A stretch of 64,000 nucleotides of DNA from Agarivorans aestuarii. GTDB taxonomy: Bacteria; Pseudomonadota; Gammaproteobacteria; Enterobacterales; Celerinatantimonadaceae. Below are positions 11,345 through 20,725 of the stretch, in pieces. The position numbers were made by a program, and so were the translations under genes. Under the pieces are notes generated by a model, which was given only the letters and a program-made list of their open reading frames with translations, made no database searches and was not told the DNA's origin. Numbering within the stretch: position 1 is the first letter of the stretch; the number at the start of each line of letters is the position of its first letter. The stretch covers positions 3,027,001 to 3,091,000 of the forward strand of contig NZ_AP023033.1 in NCBI RefSeq assembly GCF_019670125.1, written 5' to 3'.

Positions 11345-11374
11345 TTTACAGCTACTACCTTGAACTTTTATACT
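11345..11374 (+). promoter_or_regulatory. Candidate sigma-70 promoter for lolB-ispE-prs
   Basis: TTTACA (11345-11350) and TATACT (11369-11374) are separated by 18 bases. Transcription would start near 11381, leaving a leader of under 20 bases before the GTG of lolB. This was found by eye only. Confidence 0.4.
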
Positions 11375-11397
11375 GCAAAAAAACAATCGGAATTGCT

Positions 11398-11979
11398 GTG
11401 CGCCATCTAGCTGCTCTATTTATTTTTGTACTTAGCCTTAGTGCCTGTACATCACCGCCGCCCATTAGCACCCAAAACAGTGAATGGGGCCAGCACTTAA
11501 GCGAACTTCAGCAGCTAGACAATTGGCAACTGAGCGGCAAAATTGCTTTTATTAGCGATCAGCAAAGACAAGCTGCTAACCTATTTTGGCAGCAAAATAA
11601 TGATAAAAGTGTCCTGCGTATTAATGGGCCGCTGGGTATGCAAGGTATAGAATTGCACTACCAACCCGGCAAAGTATGGGTAAAAACCAAAGATGAAGAA
11701 TACCAAGGCAGTGATGCGCAGTTGTTGGTATACCGTTTGACCGGTTGGCAAGTTCCCGTTGAGCAATTACCGGCTTGGCTGCTGGGCATACCCACTCAAA
11801 ATGATTACCAGTTAAATGCCCAAAACCGCTTAGCTAGCTTTACTACCGCTGAGCAATGGCAAATTGATTACTTAAACTATGGGCAATATGACCAACATAC
11901 CCTGCCCCGCCAGCTAACACTTCGCTCCGCCGACAATCTTCTAAAACTGAATATTCACAAATGGCAAATTAATGACTAA
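11398..11979 (+). CDS. lolB: LolB, outer-membrane lipoprotein receptor
   Basis: LolB receives lipoproteins from the periplasmic carrier LolA and inserts them into the outer membrane. It is itself a lipoprotein: the signal [17 protein letters not shown] has an LSAC lipobox. The 193 residues include the conserved WQLSGKIAF and the exposed loop with [11 protein letters not shown]. The start is a GTG with no obvious ribosome site. The gene overlaps ispE by 8 bases and is divergent from hemA, as in E. coli. Confidence 0.93.
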   Translation: MRHLAALFIFVLSLSACTSPPPISTQNSEWGQHLSELQQLDNWQLSGKIAFISDQQRQAANLFWQQNNDKSVLRINGPLGMQGIELHYQPGKVWVKTKDEEYQGSDAQLLVYRLTGWQVPVEQLPAWLLGIPTQNDYQLNAQNRLASFTTAEQWQIDYLNYGQYDQHTLPRQLTLRSADNLLKLNIHKWQIND

Positions 11980-12850
11980 GCAAACGATGAGTGGTCCCTG
12001 GCACTCTCCCGCCAAATTAAACCTGTTTCTTTATATAACAGGTCAACGCGCAAACGGTTACCACGATCTGCAAACCTTATTTCAGTTTATCGATTGTTGT
12101 GACCAACTTTATTTCACCGTTACCAACGACAACGACATTAATTTAGATAGCCAATTAGACTTTCCCGCAGAAGACAATTTAATCGTAAAAGCCGCGCGCC
12201 TATTGCAGCAACATTGTGCAATTCAGCAAGGCGCAGCTATTAAGCTGGATAAACACTTACCCATGGGCGGCGGTATTGGCGGGGGGTCATCAAATGCGGC
12301 CACCACACTACTGGTATTAAATCACCTGTGGCAATGCAACTTAAGCGAGCAAGAATTAGCCTCACTTGGTTTGCAACTTGGCGCCGATGTGCCTATTTTT
12401 ATTCATGGCCATAGCGCGTTTGCAGAGGGCGTGGGTGAGCAAGTTCAAGCTGTTGAAATTGATGAACCTTGGTATCTGGTATTGCACCCCGAAGTGCACG
12501 TTTCTACCCAAAGTGTATTTGGTCACCCAGAACTGCCAAGAAACACTCCCAAGCGAACTTGGCAGCAATTATTAACAGAAAATTGGCAGAATGATTGCCA
12601 AGAAATTGTGGCTAAAGTTTATCCGGAGGTTGCACAAGCTCTTCGCTGGTTGGTAGAATACGCGCCGTCGAGGATGACAGGAACAGGTTCTTGTGTTTTT
12701 GCCGCCTTTGAAACAGAGCGTGAAGCCTTGTTAGTGCTGAATAAACGCCCTAAAAACATTTCTGGTTTTGTGTGTAAAGCCTGTAACCAATCGCCGCTTC
12801 ATCGGCAGTTGGCTAACGAAAAAACACTCGTAAACACAGCAGGTTTTTAA
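11972..12850 (+). CDS. ispE: IspE, 4-diphosphocytidyl-2-C-methyl-D-erythritol kinase
   Basis: IspE is a GHMP kinase that phosphorylates CDP-methylerythritol in the MEP isoprenoid pathway. The 292-residue protein has the N-terminal [20 protein letters not shown] and the ATP-binding glycine-rich loop [17 protein letters not shown]. The region [15 protein letters not shown] in the family is represented by [15 protein letters not shown] near residue 230. It overlaps lolB and precedes prs by 68 bases. Confidence 0.96.
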   Translation: MTKQTMSGPWHSPAKLNLFLYITGQRANGYHDLQTLFQFIDCCDQLYFTVTNDNDINLDSQLDFPAEDNLIVKAARLLQQHCAIQQGAAIKLDKHLPMGGGIGGGSSNAATTLLVLNHLWQCNLSEQELASLGLQLGADVPIFIHGHSAFAEGVGEQVQAVEIDEPWYLVLHPEVHVSTQSVFGHPELPRNTPKRTWQQLLTENWQNDCQEIVAKVYPEVAQALRWLVEYAPSRMTGTGSCVFAAFETEREALLVLNKRPKNISGFVCKACNQSPLHRQLANEKTLVNTAGF

Positions 12851-12918
12851 GAAATTTCATTCTTTCAAACTTAAAAAACGTAACGCTCTTTTGACCCGAT
12901 AAATCTGAGGTTTCCATC

Positions 12919-13860
12919 GTGCCAGACATGAAACTCTTCGCCGGTAACGCCACGCCCGAACTTGCCCAGCGTATTGCTGACCGCCTCTATACCACCCTAG
13001 GTGATATTTCAGTAGGTAGATTCAGTGATGGCGAGATTAGTGTACAAATCAATGAAAACGTTCGTGGTGGAGACATTTTTGTTGTCCAATCCACTTGCGC
13101 TCCAACTAACGACAACGTGATGGAGCTAATCGTAATTGTTGATGCTCTACGTCGTGCCTCTGCGGGTCGTATTACTGCAGTAATCCCTTACTTTGGTTAC
13201 GCTCGTCAAGACCGTCGTCCACGCAGTGCGCGTGTGCCAATTACCGCTAAAGTAGTGGCAGATTTCCTATCAAGTGTAGGTGTTGACCGTGTACTAACCG
13301 TTGACCTTCATGCTGAGCAAATTCAAGGTTTCTTCGACGTACCTGTTGATAATGCTTTTGGTAGCCCAGTATTGCTACAAGACATGCTAGACAGAAATCT
13401 AGAATCTCCAGTAGTTGTGTCTCCAGACATTGGTGGCGTGGTACGTGCGCGTGCAGTAGCTAAAATGCTCAACGACAGTGACTTAGCGATTATCGACAAA
13501 CGTCGTCCTCGCGCAAATGTTGCTCAAGTAATGAACATTATTGGTGATGTTGATGGCCGTGACTGCATCATGGTTGATGACATGATTGATACCGGCGGCA
13601 CTTTGTGTCAAGCAGCGGCAGCGCTTAAAGCGAAAGGCGCTAAGCGAGTATTCGCTTACGCGACTCACCCAGTATTTTCTGGCAATGCAGCAAACAACAT
13701 TACAGAGTCAGCCTTAGATGAAGTGATTATCACTGACTCTATTCCGCTAACTGAAGAAATGCGTAATGTTGAGAAAGTGCGTCAATTGTCGCTTGCGCCA
13801 ATGCTAGCAGAAGCTATTCGTCGCGTAAGCAACGAAGAATCTATCTCTGCAATGTTCTAA
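12919..13860 (+). CDS. prs: Prs, ribose-phosphate pyrophosphokinase
   Basis: Prs makes PRPP from ribose 5-phosphate and ATP for nucleotide, histidine and NAD synthesis. The 313-residue sequence is nearly identical to E. coli over long stretches: [57 protein letters not shown] and the PRPP loop [15 protein letters not shown]. The start is GTG with TGAGG upstream; a GTG start is also used in E. coli. The gene ends in a strong intrinsic terminator. Confidence 0.98.
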   Translation: MPDMKLFAGNATPELAQRIADRLYTTLGDISVGRFSDGEISVQINENVRGGDIFVVQSTCAPTNDNVMELIVIVDALRRASAGRITAVIPYFGYARQDRRPRSARVPITAKVVADFLSSVGVDRVLTVDLHAEQIQGFFDVPVDNAFGSPVLLQDMLDRNLESPVVVSPDIGGVVRARAVAKMLNDSDLAIIDKRRPRANVAQVMNIIGDVDGRDCIMVDDMIDTGGTLCQAAAALKAKGAKRVFAYATHPVFSGNAANNITESALDEVIITDSIPLTEEMRNVEKVRQLSLAPMLAEAIRRVSNEESISAMF

Positions 13861-13883
13861 GCAGCAATAAACAAACAAATTTC

Positions 13884-13918
13884 AAAAGCGCGGTAATGTG
13901 AATTACCGCGCTTTTTTA
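13884..13918 (+). terminator. Intrinsic terminator of prs
   Basis: A 13-bp perfect stem, AAAAGCGCGGTAA / TTACCGCGCTTTT, with a 6-base loop (TGTGAA), runs into TTTTTT. It starts about 24 bases after the prs stop. Confidence 0.93.
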
Positions 13919-13947
13919 TTGGCTTTCAAAAACGTCAATGGTAGAAT
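13919..13947 (+). promoter_or_regulatory. Candidate sigma-70 promoter of rplY with GC-rich discriminator
   Basis: TTGGCT (13919-13924) and TAGAAT (13942-13947) are 17 bases apart, followed by the GC-only discriminator GCCGCGCC. Such discriminators are typical of stringently controlled ribosomal promoters. The predicted start near 13954 gives a leader of about 110 bases before rplY. Confidence 0.6.
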
Positions 13948-14065
13948 GCCGCGCCTTTTGAATTGAAGAGACCAAGTGTTATGCACTTTTTCGCTAATTC
14001 AACGAGGTACTGGTTAGAGTTTGGTCGCGAAACTTTAGCCTCATTTTATTATTTGGAGAAACACA

Positions 14066-14701
14066 ATGTCTAACATTAAACTTGACGCTGAACTGCGTAC
14101 AGACCTAGGGAAAGGTGCGAGCCGCCGCCTACGTCACGAAGAGAAAGTTCCTGCTATCGTTTACGGTGCTGGTCAACAACCTGTATCAATCACTCTTGAG
14201 CAACGTCACGTGATGAAAGCTCAAGAAGCTGAAGCGTTTTACTCAAGCATCATTACTTTGAATGTTGCTGGTGAAGCAGTAGACGTATTAGTAAAAGACA
14301 TGCAGCGTCATGCATACAAGCCACGTGTTCAACACATCGATTTCCAACGTGTTGATAATACTAAAGCTATCCATAAAGCAGTTCCTCTACACTTCCTAAA
14401 CGAAGAGTCAGCAGAAGCAGTTAAGAATGGCGGTAAAGTACACCACTTGGCAACTGAGATCGAAGTTAGCTGTCTAGCTAAAGATCTACCTGAGTACATC
14501 GAAGTGGACGTAGCTAACCTAGAACTAGGTCACTCACTACACATTTCTGACATCACTTTACCAGCTAACGTTACTTCTGTTGAATTAGCGAAAGGCGAAG
14601 ACCACGACCAAGCTGTAGTATCTATTACTACTCCTAAAGCCGTGTCTGAAGAAGCTCCTGAATCTGCATCTGATTCTGAAGAAGCAGCTACTGAAGAATA
14701 G
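14066..14701 (+). CDS. rplY: RplY, 50S ribosomal protein L25 (long Ctc form)
   Basis: L25 binds 5S rRNA in the large subunit. At 211 residues this is the two-domain Ctc/TL5 form: an N-terminal 5S-binding domain ([20 protein letters not shown]) and a C-terminal beta domain ([20 protein letters not shown]), ending in an acidic tail. The E. coli version is only the single-domain form (94 residues). GGAGAAACACA precedes the ATG. The stop TAG shares its last base with the GTG of pth, so pth is translationally coupled. Codon choice looks biased as expected for a ribosomal protein. Confidence 0.95.
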   Translation: MSNIKLDAELRTDLGKGASRRLRHEEKVPAIVYGAGQQPVSITLEQRHVMKAQEAEAFYSSIITLNVAGEAVDVLVKDMQRHAYKPRVQHIDFQRVDNTKAIHKAVPLHFLNEESAEAVKNGGKVHHLATEIEVSCLAKDLPEYIEVDVANLELGHSLHISDITLPANVTSVELAKGEDHDQAVVSITTPKAVSEEAPESASDSEEAATEE

Positions 14702-15291
14702 TGATAAACGATATTCGTTTACTCGTGGGCCTGGGTAATCCTGGCCCCGAATATGCTTCAACTCGCCACAATGCTGGCGCATGGTTAGTCACGCAACTAG
14801 CCAACAATCATCACGTCCAACTAAAACCAGATAGCAAACACTTCGGATTAACCGGCCGCATTCAATTGGCTGGGCAAGAACTTCGTTTGTTAATCCCCAC
14901 AACGTTTATGAATCTTAGCGGCAAGTCCGTAGCTTCATTGGCTAAATTTTATCGCATTGAACTTGAGCAAATAATGGTTGCTCACGACGAACTTGATTTA
15001 CCCCCTGGCGTAGCACGCTTTAAAAAAGGTGGTGGACATGGCGGCCACAATGGTCTGCGCGATATCATCAGTAAATTTGGCAACAGCAAAGATTTCCATC
15101 GTTTACGGATAGGTATTGGACATCCCGGTCACAAAGACCGAGTTTCTGGTTTCGTACTAGGTAAAGCACCTAAAAGCGAACAACTACTGATTGATGATGC
15201 AATTGATGAAGCGGTACGCAGTACCGATGTATTGCTTAAAGATGGATTAAGCAAAGCAATGAATCGATTACATAGTTATAAAGCGGGCTAA
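14701..15291 (+). CDS. pth: Pth, peptidyl-tRNA hydrolase
   Basis: Pth recycles peptidyl-tRNAs that drop off the ribosome by cleaving the ester bond. The 196-residue protein has [19 protein letters not shown] (with the catalytic histidine), the FMNLSGKSV segment and HDELDLPPG...[15 protein letters not shown]. The start is a GTG that shares its G with the rplY stop (TAGTG). It is followed by ychF after 25 bases, as in E. coli. Confidence 0.97.
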   Translation: MINDIRLLVGLGNPGPEYASTRHNAGAWLVTQLANNHHVQLKPDSKHFGLTGRIQLAGQELRLLIPTTFMNLSGKSVASLAKFYRIELEQIMVAHDELDLPPGVARFKKGGGHGGHNGLRDIISKFGNSKDFHRLRIGIGHPGHKDRVSGFVLGKAPKSEQLLIDDAIDEAVRSTDVLLKDGLSKAMNRLHSYKAG

Positions 15292-15316
15292 GCCCCTTAC
15301 ACAAATAGGTATTATT

Positions 15317-16408
15317 ATGGGATTTAAATGTGGCATCGTTGGTTTGCCAAACGTAGGCAAGTCGACCCTTTTTAACGCTCTGACTCAAGCCGGCATCGAA
15401 GCTGCTAACTTTCCATTTTGTACTATTGAGCCAAACACCGGCGTAGTACCTGTTCCTGATGAGCGTTTAGACGCCCTAGCCGCCATTGTTAATCCGCAAC
15501 GCATTCTTCCAACTACTATGGAATTTGTGGATATCGCAGGTCTAGTTGCCGGCGCATCTAAAGGTGAAGGTTTAGGTAACAAATTCTTAGCTAACATTCG
15601 CGAAACCGATGCGATTGGCCATGTGGTTCGCTGTTTCGAAAACGACAACATTGTGCATGTATCAGGCAAAGTTGACCCGGCCGACGACATTGACACTATT
15701 AATACCGAGCTGGCTTTATCTGATTTAGATACTTGTGAAAAAGCCCAGATCCGCGTTGCTAAAAAAGCCAAAGGCGGCGATAAAGACGCTAAATTTGAAG
15801 CCGAAATACTAGTTAAAGTTCAAGCTCACCTAGAAGCTGACCTTATGCTGCGCAGCTTAGAGCTAAGCAAAGAAGAAAAAGCAGCAATTGCTTACATGAA
15901 CTTCTTAACCGCTAAGCCAACCATGTACATTGCAAACGTTAATGACGACGGTTTTGAAAACAATCCTTACCTAGACAAAGTAAAAGAGATTGCCGAGAGC
16001 GAAAATGCAGTAGTAGTGGCGGTGTGTGCTGAAATTGAAGGCGAAATTGCCGAGCTAGACGCTGAAGAAAAAGCCGAGTTTATGGAAGAAATGGGCCTAG
16101 AAGAGCCTGGTTTAAACCGGGTAATTCGTGCTGGCTACGAGCTTCTCGACCTACAAACTTACTTTACTGCCGGCGTAAAAGAAGTACGCGCTTGGACAGT
16201 ACCCGTGGGTGCTACAGGCCCACAGGCTGCGGGTAAAATCCATACCGACTTTGAAAAGGGCTATATTCGCGCCGAAGTGGTTGGTTATGATGATTACATC
16301 GAACACCAAGGTGAATCTGGTGCAAAGGTCGCAGGTAAATGGCGCCAAGAAGGTAAAACCTACGTCGTAAATGATGGTGATGTAATTCACTTCTTATTCA
16401 ACGTATAA
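15317..16408 (+). CDS. ychF: YchF, OLA1-type redox-regulated ATPase
   Basis: YchF is a TRAFAC-class P-loop protein of the Obg group that prefers ATP to GTP and associates with the ribosome. The 363 residues carry the P-loop [14 protein letters not shown], switch [19 protein letters not shown], the nucleotide-specificity segment [10 protein letters not shown] and a C-terminal TGS domain ending [10 protein letters not shown]. It follows pth and ends in a terminator. Confidence 0.97.
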   Translation: MGFKCGIVGLPNVGKSTLFNALTQAGIEAANFPFCTIEPNTGVVPVPDERLDALAAIVNPQRILPTTMEFVDIAGLVAGASKGEGLGNKFLANIRETDAIGHVVRCFENDNIVHVSGKVDPADDIDTINTELALSDLDTCEKAQIRVAKKAKGGDKDAKFEAEILVKVQAHLEADLMLRSLELSKEEKAAIAYMNFLTAKPTMYIANVNDDGFENNPYLDKVKEIAESENAVVVAVCAEIEGEIAELDAEEKAEFMEEMGLEEPGLNRVIRAGYELLDLQTYFTAGVKEVRAWTVPVGATGPQAAGKIHTDFEKGYIRAEVVGYDDYIEHQGESGAKVAGKWRQEGKTYVVNDGDVIHFLFNV

Positions 16409-16425
16409 GCTAATACCCGAGACCC

Positions 16426-16452
16426 AAAAGCCAACCTAGTGTTGGCTTTTTT
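16426..16452 (+). terminator. Intrinsic terminator of pth-ychF
   Basis: A 10-bp perfect stem, AAAAGCCAAC / GTTGGCTTTT, with loop CTAGT, is followed by TT. It starts 17 bases after the ychF stop. Confidence 0.9.
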
Positions 16453-16742
16453 GTATTTGTTACTTAGTTAAAACTGCCTGTTTGCTTATTGCAGGGTCTC
16501 CAGCGTAACTAGTTTTAGCCTTAAAATAAGCTAGCTTCAATCCTTCAAGCAAGCGTTCTGCTAACCAAACCATTCAGTTTTTAGCCAAGAGCTAAAGCAA
16601 GGTCGAAAAAACCTTCGGAGCCCAAGTGTGCAAGCAACCGTTAATTGCGCACAAAGCAAACAGCAGAAATGGGCAAACTAAGTGCATCGCGTACACAAAC
16701 TGCGCAAACAAACTTTTTTGCGGTTTTTTGGCAAAAAAACGG
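16453..16742. other. Non-coding spacer between ychF terminator and tRNA promoter
   Basis: These 290 bases hold no convincing gene on either strand. Short open frames here lack ribosome sites and recognisable products. The last 60 bases are A/T-rich runs (CTTTTTTGCGGTTTTTTGGC) just upstream of the tRNA promoter, a composition compatible with an UP-element or Fis region. Confidence 0.6.
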
Positions 16743-16771
16743 TTGACGCTGTTGGGTCTCATCAGCATAAT
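16743..16771 (+). promoter_or_regulatory. Promoter of the tRNA operon
   Basis: TTGACG (16743-16748) and CATAAT (16766-16771) are 17 bases apart, followed by the GC-rich discriminator ACGCCCCG. This is a classic stable-RNA promoter with a stringent-type discriminator. The first tRNA starts 35 bases downstream. Confidence 0.8.
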
Positions 16772-16805
16772 ACGCCCCGTTCTCAACGCAAAGCGTAGAA
16801 AACAA

Positions 16806-16882
16806 GGCTATGTAGCTCAGCTGGTTAGAGCACAGCACTCATAATGCTGGGGTCGCAGGTTCAAGTCCCGCCATAGCCACCA
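16806..16882 (+). tRNA. tRNA-Met (CAT), elongator, copy 1
   Basis: A 77-base cloverleaf with encoded CCA: acceptor GGCTATG / CATAGCC, anticodon loop CTCATAA (CAT), T-loop TTCAAGT. Its resemblance to E. coli metT/metU, including the G-C rich anticodon stem and normal first base pair, marks it as elongator rather than initiator. It is the first gene of a seven-tRNA operon. Confidence 0.97.
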
Positions 16883-16917
16883 TTATTGTATACTGCTAAA
16901 GTTACAATAAGAAATTT

Positions 16918-17002
16918 GCGGAAGTGGCGGAATTGGTAGACGCGCTAGATTTAGGTTCTAGTATCGCAAGGTGTGAGAGTTCAAGTCTCTCCTTCCGCAC
17001 CA
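16918..17002 (+). tRNA. tRNA-Leu (TAG), copy 1
   Basis: An 85-base class II tRNA with a long variable arm and encoded CCA. Acceptor GCGGAAG / CTTCCGC, anticodon loop with TAG inside GATTTAGGTTC. It corresponds to E. coli leuW. Confidence 0.97.
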
Positions 17003-17039
17003 TTCTTCTTTTAAGAAGAAACCAATAGTAAGACCCTGC

Positions 17040-17114
17040 AGGGATATCGCCAAGCGGTAAGGCAGCGGCTTTTGATGCCGCCATTCGTTGGTTCAAATCC
17101 AGCTATCCCTGCCA
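17040..17114 (+). tRNA. tRNA-Gln (TTG), copy 1
   Basis: A 75-base cloverleaf with encoded CCA. Acceptor AGGGATA / TATCCCT, anticodon loop TTTTGAT (TTG). It is related to E. coli glnU/glnW. Identical in sequence to the two later Gln copies. Confidence 0.96.
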
Positions 17115-17238
17115 CATTCAATGGCTTGAGTTTTATAACTTGAGTTAAGCAGCAAGAACGATGATTCTTAGTTGCAGTCTAAACCTAAGGGTTAAGACAG
17201 TCGAAACTTCAGCGATGTTTGTTTCGAAAAGTTTCTGC

Positions 17239-17313
17239 AGGGATATCGCCAAGCGGTAAGGCAGCGGCTTTTGATGCCGCCATTCGTTGGTTCAAATCCA
17301 GCTATCCCTGCCA
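17239..17313 (+). tRNA. tRNA-Gln (TTG), copy 2
   Basis: Identical in sequence to copy 1 (acceptor AGGGATA / TATCCCT, anticodon TTG, encoded CCA). It is separated from copy 1 by a 124-base spacer without further features. Confidence 0.96.
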
Positions 17314-17456
17314 CTTTTATTGTGCTCAGGTTTACCTGAGAATGCAGTAAATGAATAGGGCAATTTGCCCAGGTAAGACAGTAAGGTCTATGTTGTTGAC
17401 TAGAATTTGCTTGCCCTGCCGATAAATTTGTAAATTCACGCTGTGAAATTACAGAT

Positions 17457-17533
17457 GGCTATGTAGCTCAGCTGGTTAGAGCACAGCACTCATAATGCTG
17501 GGGTCGCAGGTTCAAGTCCCGCCATAGCCACCA
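17457..17533 (+). tRNA. tRNA-Met (CAT), elongator, copy 2
   Basis: Identical to the tRNA-Met at 16806. It opens the second Met-Leu-Gln block of the cluster, 143 bases after Gln copy 2. Confidence 0.97.
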
Positions 17534-17554
17534 TTAGTTTTAGAAGTATTTCGT

Positions 17555-17639
17555 GCGGAAGTGGCGGAATTGGTAGACGCGCTAGATTTAGGTTCTAGTA
17601 TCGCAAGGTGTGAGAGTTCAAGTCTCTCCTTCCGCACCA
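17555..17639 (+). tRNA. tRNA-Leu (TAG), copy 2
   Basis: Identical to the tRNA-Leu at 16918, with encoded CCA and long variable arm. The following spacer (CATTCTTCT...) also resembles that after copy 1, consistent with block duplication. Confidence 0.97.
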
Positions 17640-17677
17640 TTCTTCTCTAATGAAGAATCCAGTTCAAAGAGTTTTGT

Positions 17678-17752
17678 AGGGATATCGCCAAGCGGTAAGG
17701 CAGCGGCTTTTGATGCCGCCATTCGTTGGTTCAAATCCAGCTATCCCTGCCA
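17678..17752 (+). tRNA. tRNA-Gln (TTG), copy 3
   Basis: Third identical tRNA-Gln, last gene of the operon, immediately followed by an intrinsic terminator. Confidence 0.96.
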
Positions 17753-17757
17753 CCTTT

Positions 17758-17786
17758 AAAGGCCTGCTTATTAGCAGGCCTTTTTT
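17758..17786 (+). terminator. Terminator of the tRNA operon
   Basis: An 11-bp perfect stem, AAAGGCCTGCT / AGCAGGCCTTT, with a 4-base loop, runs into a T-tract. It begins 6 bases after the last tRNA. Confidence 0.93.
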
Positions 17787-17811
17787 CTATCTGCTCATCA
17801 AACTTTCCTAC

Positions 17812-17836
17812 AAAAAAACCTGCTATACGCAGGTTT
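17812..17836 (-). terminator. Terminator of ubiF
   Basis: Read on the minus strand: stem AAACCTGC / GCAGGTTT with a 5-base loop, followed by a run of seven Ts when the arm's own Ts are included. It lies 28 bases after the ubiF stop. Confidence 0.8.
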
Positions 17837-17863
17837 CTAATTAAGATCTCTTCGATGCTTTGG

Positions 17864-19021
17864 CTAGTGTAAATCACCCAAAGCATATTTTAGTGCCCAG
17901 TCTTTTACTGGGCCTGATTGTTGTACGCTTTTAATGGCTAGCTTACGCATAGCTTGTAGCGGCGGTAAGCTGTTTGAGAACATTAGATAAAATAAATCCA
18001 TACCACTTTGCATTACGTGGTTGTCGGGCTTACGGCGCACTTCAAAGCGGCTCAAGGCTTTATCTTTATTGCCAATGCCATAGCGCTCAACTTGTTCTAG
18101 TAAGCACTTCACGTCTCGGTAGCCAAGGTTTACTCCCTGCCCTGCAAGCGGATTAATGGTATGTGCTGCATCGCCAATCACCACTGCACTGTGTTTTACG
18201 TAATTACCAACATGGCGTCGAGTTAAGGGAAAACTAGCGGAATCGAGTATTTCTATCTCGCCAGGTAAACGGGGAAACTCGCTTTCAATACGCTGTTTTA
18301 ACTGTGCTTTGCTAAGCTGTTTAAGCTCTTGAATAGTGGCTTTAGCGTCATACCATATTAGCGCTGCATGTTGGTTAGCTAGTGGTAACAACGCCCTTGG
18401 TCCAGTGGGGTAAAATTGCTGCCACGTAGCAGTTTGCTGGGGCGCATCTAATTTAACGTTAATCGCAAAACAGTCGTGGCGATAATCCCAAGCGCTAATG
18501 CCTAAACCTAATTGCTCACGCATTTTAGAATTAGCCCCATCGGCAACTACCATTAGGCTGGCACTAAGCGAAACATCATCAACCAGTAGCTCTACGCCTT
18601 GCTGACTATTGCTAATTAACTGTGACGTTTGAACAATTTTACGGCTTACCCCAGCCCGTTCATTCGCTTGCCATAAGCCCAATTGAATAATGCGGTTTTC
18701 TAACATAAAGCCTAACTCAGGCAAGTTGAGTTGAGCACTATCAAAAATTAGTTTGTCTTGAGGATCTTCCCATACCTGCAACTGTTGGTAAGGGCACAGG
18801 CGCATTGCACTAATCGCTGACCAAGCGTCTAACTGCTTAAGCAAGTTTACGCTGGCGTGGCTAATTGCGCTTACGCGCAAGTCTATCGGCTGATTAGTGT
18901 CAAAAGCTTTGGGCTCAAAAGACTCCAACATCAATACTGATAAGCCCTGTAAGGCAAAACCTTGCGCACTAGCCGCGCCAATCATGCCGCCGCCAACAAC
19001 CACAACATCAAATTTTTCCAT
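17864..19021 (-). CDS. ubiF: UbiF-type FAD monooxygenase (2-octaprenyl-3-methyl-6-methoxy-1,4-benzoquinol hydroxylase)
   Basis: UbiF performs an O2-dependent ring hydroxylation in ubiquinone synthesis. The 385-residue flavoprotein has the N-terminal FAD motif VVVGGGMIGAASAQGFA, the DG motif VVADGANSKMREQLG and the second FAD motif VIGDAAHTINPLAGQGVNLG. The C-terminal segment FEVRRKPDNHVMQSGMDLFY and the position next to the tRNA cluster and miaB match E. coli ubiF specifically within the UbiF/H/I family. It is the aerobic counterpart of UbiUV-T found at 2732-5245. Confidence 0.92.
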   Translation of the reverse strand: MEKFDVVVVGGGMIGAASAQGFALQGLSVLMLESFEPKAFDTNQPIDLRVSAISHASVNLLKQLDAWSAISAMRLCPYQQLQVWEDPQDKLIFDSAQLNLPELGFMLENRIIQLGLWQANERAGVSRKIVQTSQLISNSQQGVELLVDDVSLSASLMVVADGANSKMREQLGLGISAWDYRHDCFAINVKLDAPQQTATWQQFYPTGPRALLPLANQHAALIWYDAKATIQELKQLSKAQLKQRIESEFPRLPGEIEILDSASFPLTRRHVGNYVKHSAVVIGDAAHTINPLAGQGVNLGYRDVKCLLEQVERYGIGNKDKALSRFEVRRKPDNHVMQSGMDLFYLMFSNSLPPLQAMRKLAIKSVQQSGPVKDWALKYALGDLH

Positions 19022-19227
19022 GCTCTTTCAATTTGTTCTCACTATTTTGTGCAGTGTAACCTGAAGCCATAAATGGATGCGAATAATGGCGCAAGAAACT
19101 GAGCACCAACGCGCCTGCAAACAAGCACGAACACTTTTTAGCCTTTTTTCTGGCAAACACTGTGATTGTTACTAGTCAGGCTAGCTTTAAACCAGTAAAA
19201 TACGCGTCCTTTTTTAACGATGTAATA

Positions 19228-20667
19228 ATGAGTAAAACGATGGGAAATAAGCTGCATATCAAAACTTGGGGCTGCCAAATGAACGAGTACGATTCCTCGA
19301 AAATGGCCGACCTACTCGATGCGACCCATGGTTTTCAGCTAACTGAAGAAGCTGACGATGCCGACGTACTGCTACTAAATACCTGTTCAATTCGCGAAAA
19401 AGCGCAAGAGAAGGTATTTCACCAGTTAGGTCGCTGGAAAACACTCAAAAACAAAAAGCCTAATTTAGTGATTGGAGTAGGCGGCTGCGTTGCCTCACAA
19501 GAAGGTAAAGCGATTCGCGAACGCGCGCCTTACGTAGATATTGTATTTGGCCCGCAAACTCTGCACCGATTACCAGAAATGATTAAGCAAGTGAAAGGCG
19601 GCGAGAAATCGGTAGTAGACGTAAGCTTTCCAGAAATCGAAAAATTTGACCGCTTGCCAGAACCGCGTGCCGAAGGTGCTACCGCTTTTGTATCCATCAT
19701 GGAAGGCTGTAGTAAATACTGTACCTTCTGTGTTGTGCCTTATACCCGTGGTGAAGAAGTTAGCCGCCCACTAGACGACGTATTATACGAAATTGCCTCA
19801 CTGGCCGACCAAGGCGTACGTGAAGTAAACCTACTTGGGCAAAACGTAAATGCCTACCGTGGCCTAACTCACGACGACAGCATTTGTAGCTTTGCCGAAT
19901 TACTGCGTTACGTTGCCAGTATTAACGGCATCGACCGGATTCGCTTTACCACTAGCCACCCTATCGAATTTACCGACGATATCGTTGATGTATATGCCGA
20001 TACTCCTGAGCTAGTGAGCTTCTTGCACTTACCTGTACAAAGTGGTGCCGACCGCATTCTTAACTTAATGAAGCGTGGTCACACAGCAATCGAATACAAA
20101 TCTATTATTCGCAAATTACGTAAGGCTCGTCCAGACATAGAAATCAGCTCTGACTTTATTGTTGGCTACCCAGGTGAAACTCAAGACGACTTCGCCGATA
20201 CCATGAAGCTTATTGAACAAGTTAACTTTGATATGAGCTTTAGCTTTATATACAGCGCTCGTCCAGGTACCCCTGCAGCAGATTTACCAGACGATGTTAG
20301 CGAAGAAGAGAAGAAACAACGTTTATACATTCTGCAAGAGCGGATCAACCAGCAAGCGATGCAAGTAAGCCGTCGCATGCTAGATACCGAGCAGCGTATT
20401 TTGGTTGAAGGCCCATCGAAGAAAAACCCAATGGAACTGCGTGGCCGCACCGAAAATAACCGCGTAGTGAACTTTGAAGGCAGCCATGACGTAATAGGTC
20501 AATTCGTTGATGTGAAGATTGTTGATGTGTTTGCTCACTCGCTACGTGGTGAGTTACTACGAACCGAACAACAAATGCAGTTGCGTAATGACGTTGCCCC
20601 TGCCACTATTATCGACAAAACCGATGGGCAAGCTGACCACCTAGGTGTGGCAAGCTTTACGCCTTAG
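19228..20667 (+). CDS. miaB: MiaB, tRNA-2-methylthio-N6-dimethylallyladenosine synthase
   Basis: MiaB is a radical-SAM methylthiotransferase that modifies A37 of tRNAs reading codons that start with U. The N-terminal cluster cysteines are in [25 protein letters not shown] and GVGGCVAS; the radical-SAM motif is [18 protein letters not shown]; a TRAM domain ends the protein. The frame is open to 19162, but the family begins at [13 protein letters not shown], so either the ATG at 19228 (479 residues) or that at 19240 (475) is real; neither has a good ribosome site. It lies just downstream of the tRNA/ubiF locus, as in E. coli. Confidence 0.96.
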   Translation: MSKTMGNKLHIKTWGCQMNEYDSSKMADLLDATHGFQLTEEADDADVLLLNTCSIREKAQEKVFHQLGRWKTLKNKKPNLVIGVGGCVASQEGKAIRERAPYVDIVFGPQTLHRLPEMIKQVKGGEKSVVDVSFPEIEKFDRLPEPRAEGATAFVSIMEGCSKYCTFCVVPYTRGEEVSRPLDDVLYEIASLADQGVREVNLLGQNVNAYRGLTHDDSICSFAELLRYVASINGIDRIRFTTSHPIEFTDDIVDVYADTPELVSFLHLPVQSGADRILNLMKRGHTAIEYKSIIRKLRKARPDIEISSDFIVGYPGETQDDFADTMKLIEQVNFDMSFSFIYSARPGTPAADLPDDVSEEEKKQRLYILQERINQQAMQVSRRMLDTEQRILVEGPSKKNPMELRGRTENNRVVNFEGSHDVIGQFVDVKIVDVFAHSLRGELLRTEQQMQLRNDVAPATIIDKTDGQADHLGVASFTP

Positions 20668-20725
20668 TCGCCGAGATAGCCTTTAAGGAGTTGAGGCTGG
20701 CTTCTCTAGCCAGCCCGAAAACAAT

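Noticed and set aside
13955-14065. 5S rRNA loop E mimic in the rplY leader
   Set aside because: I could not find the two loop E strands by eye; the leader is reported only as a candidate for autoregulation.
16409-16742. Short open frames between ychF and the tRNA operon
   Set aside because: No ribosome sites, no recognisable product, and some run into the tRNA genes.
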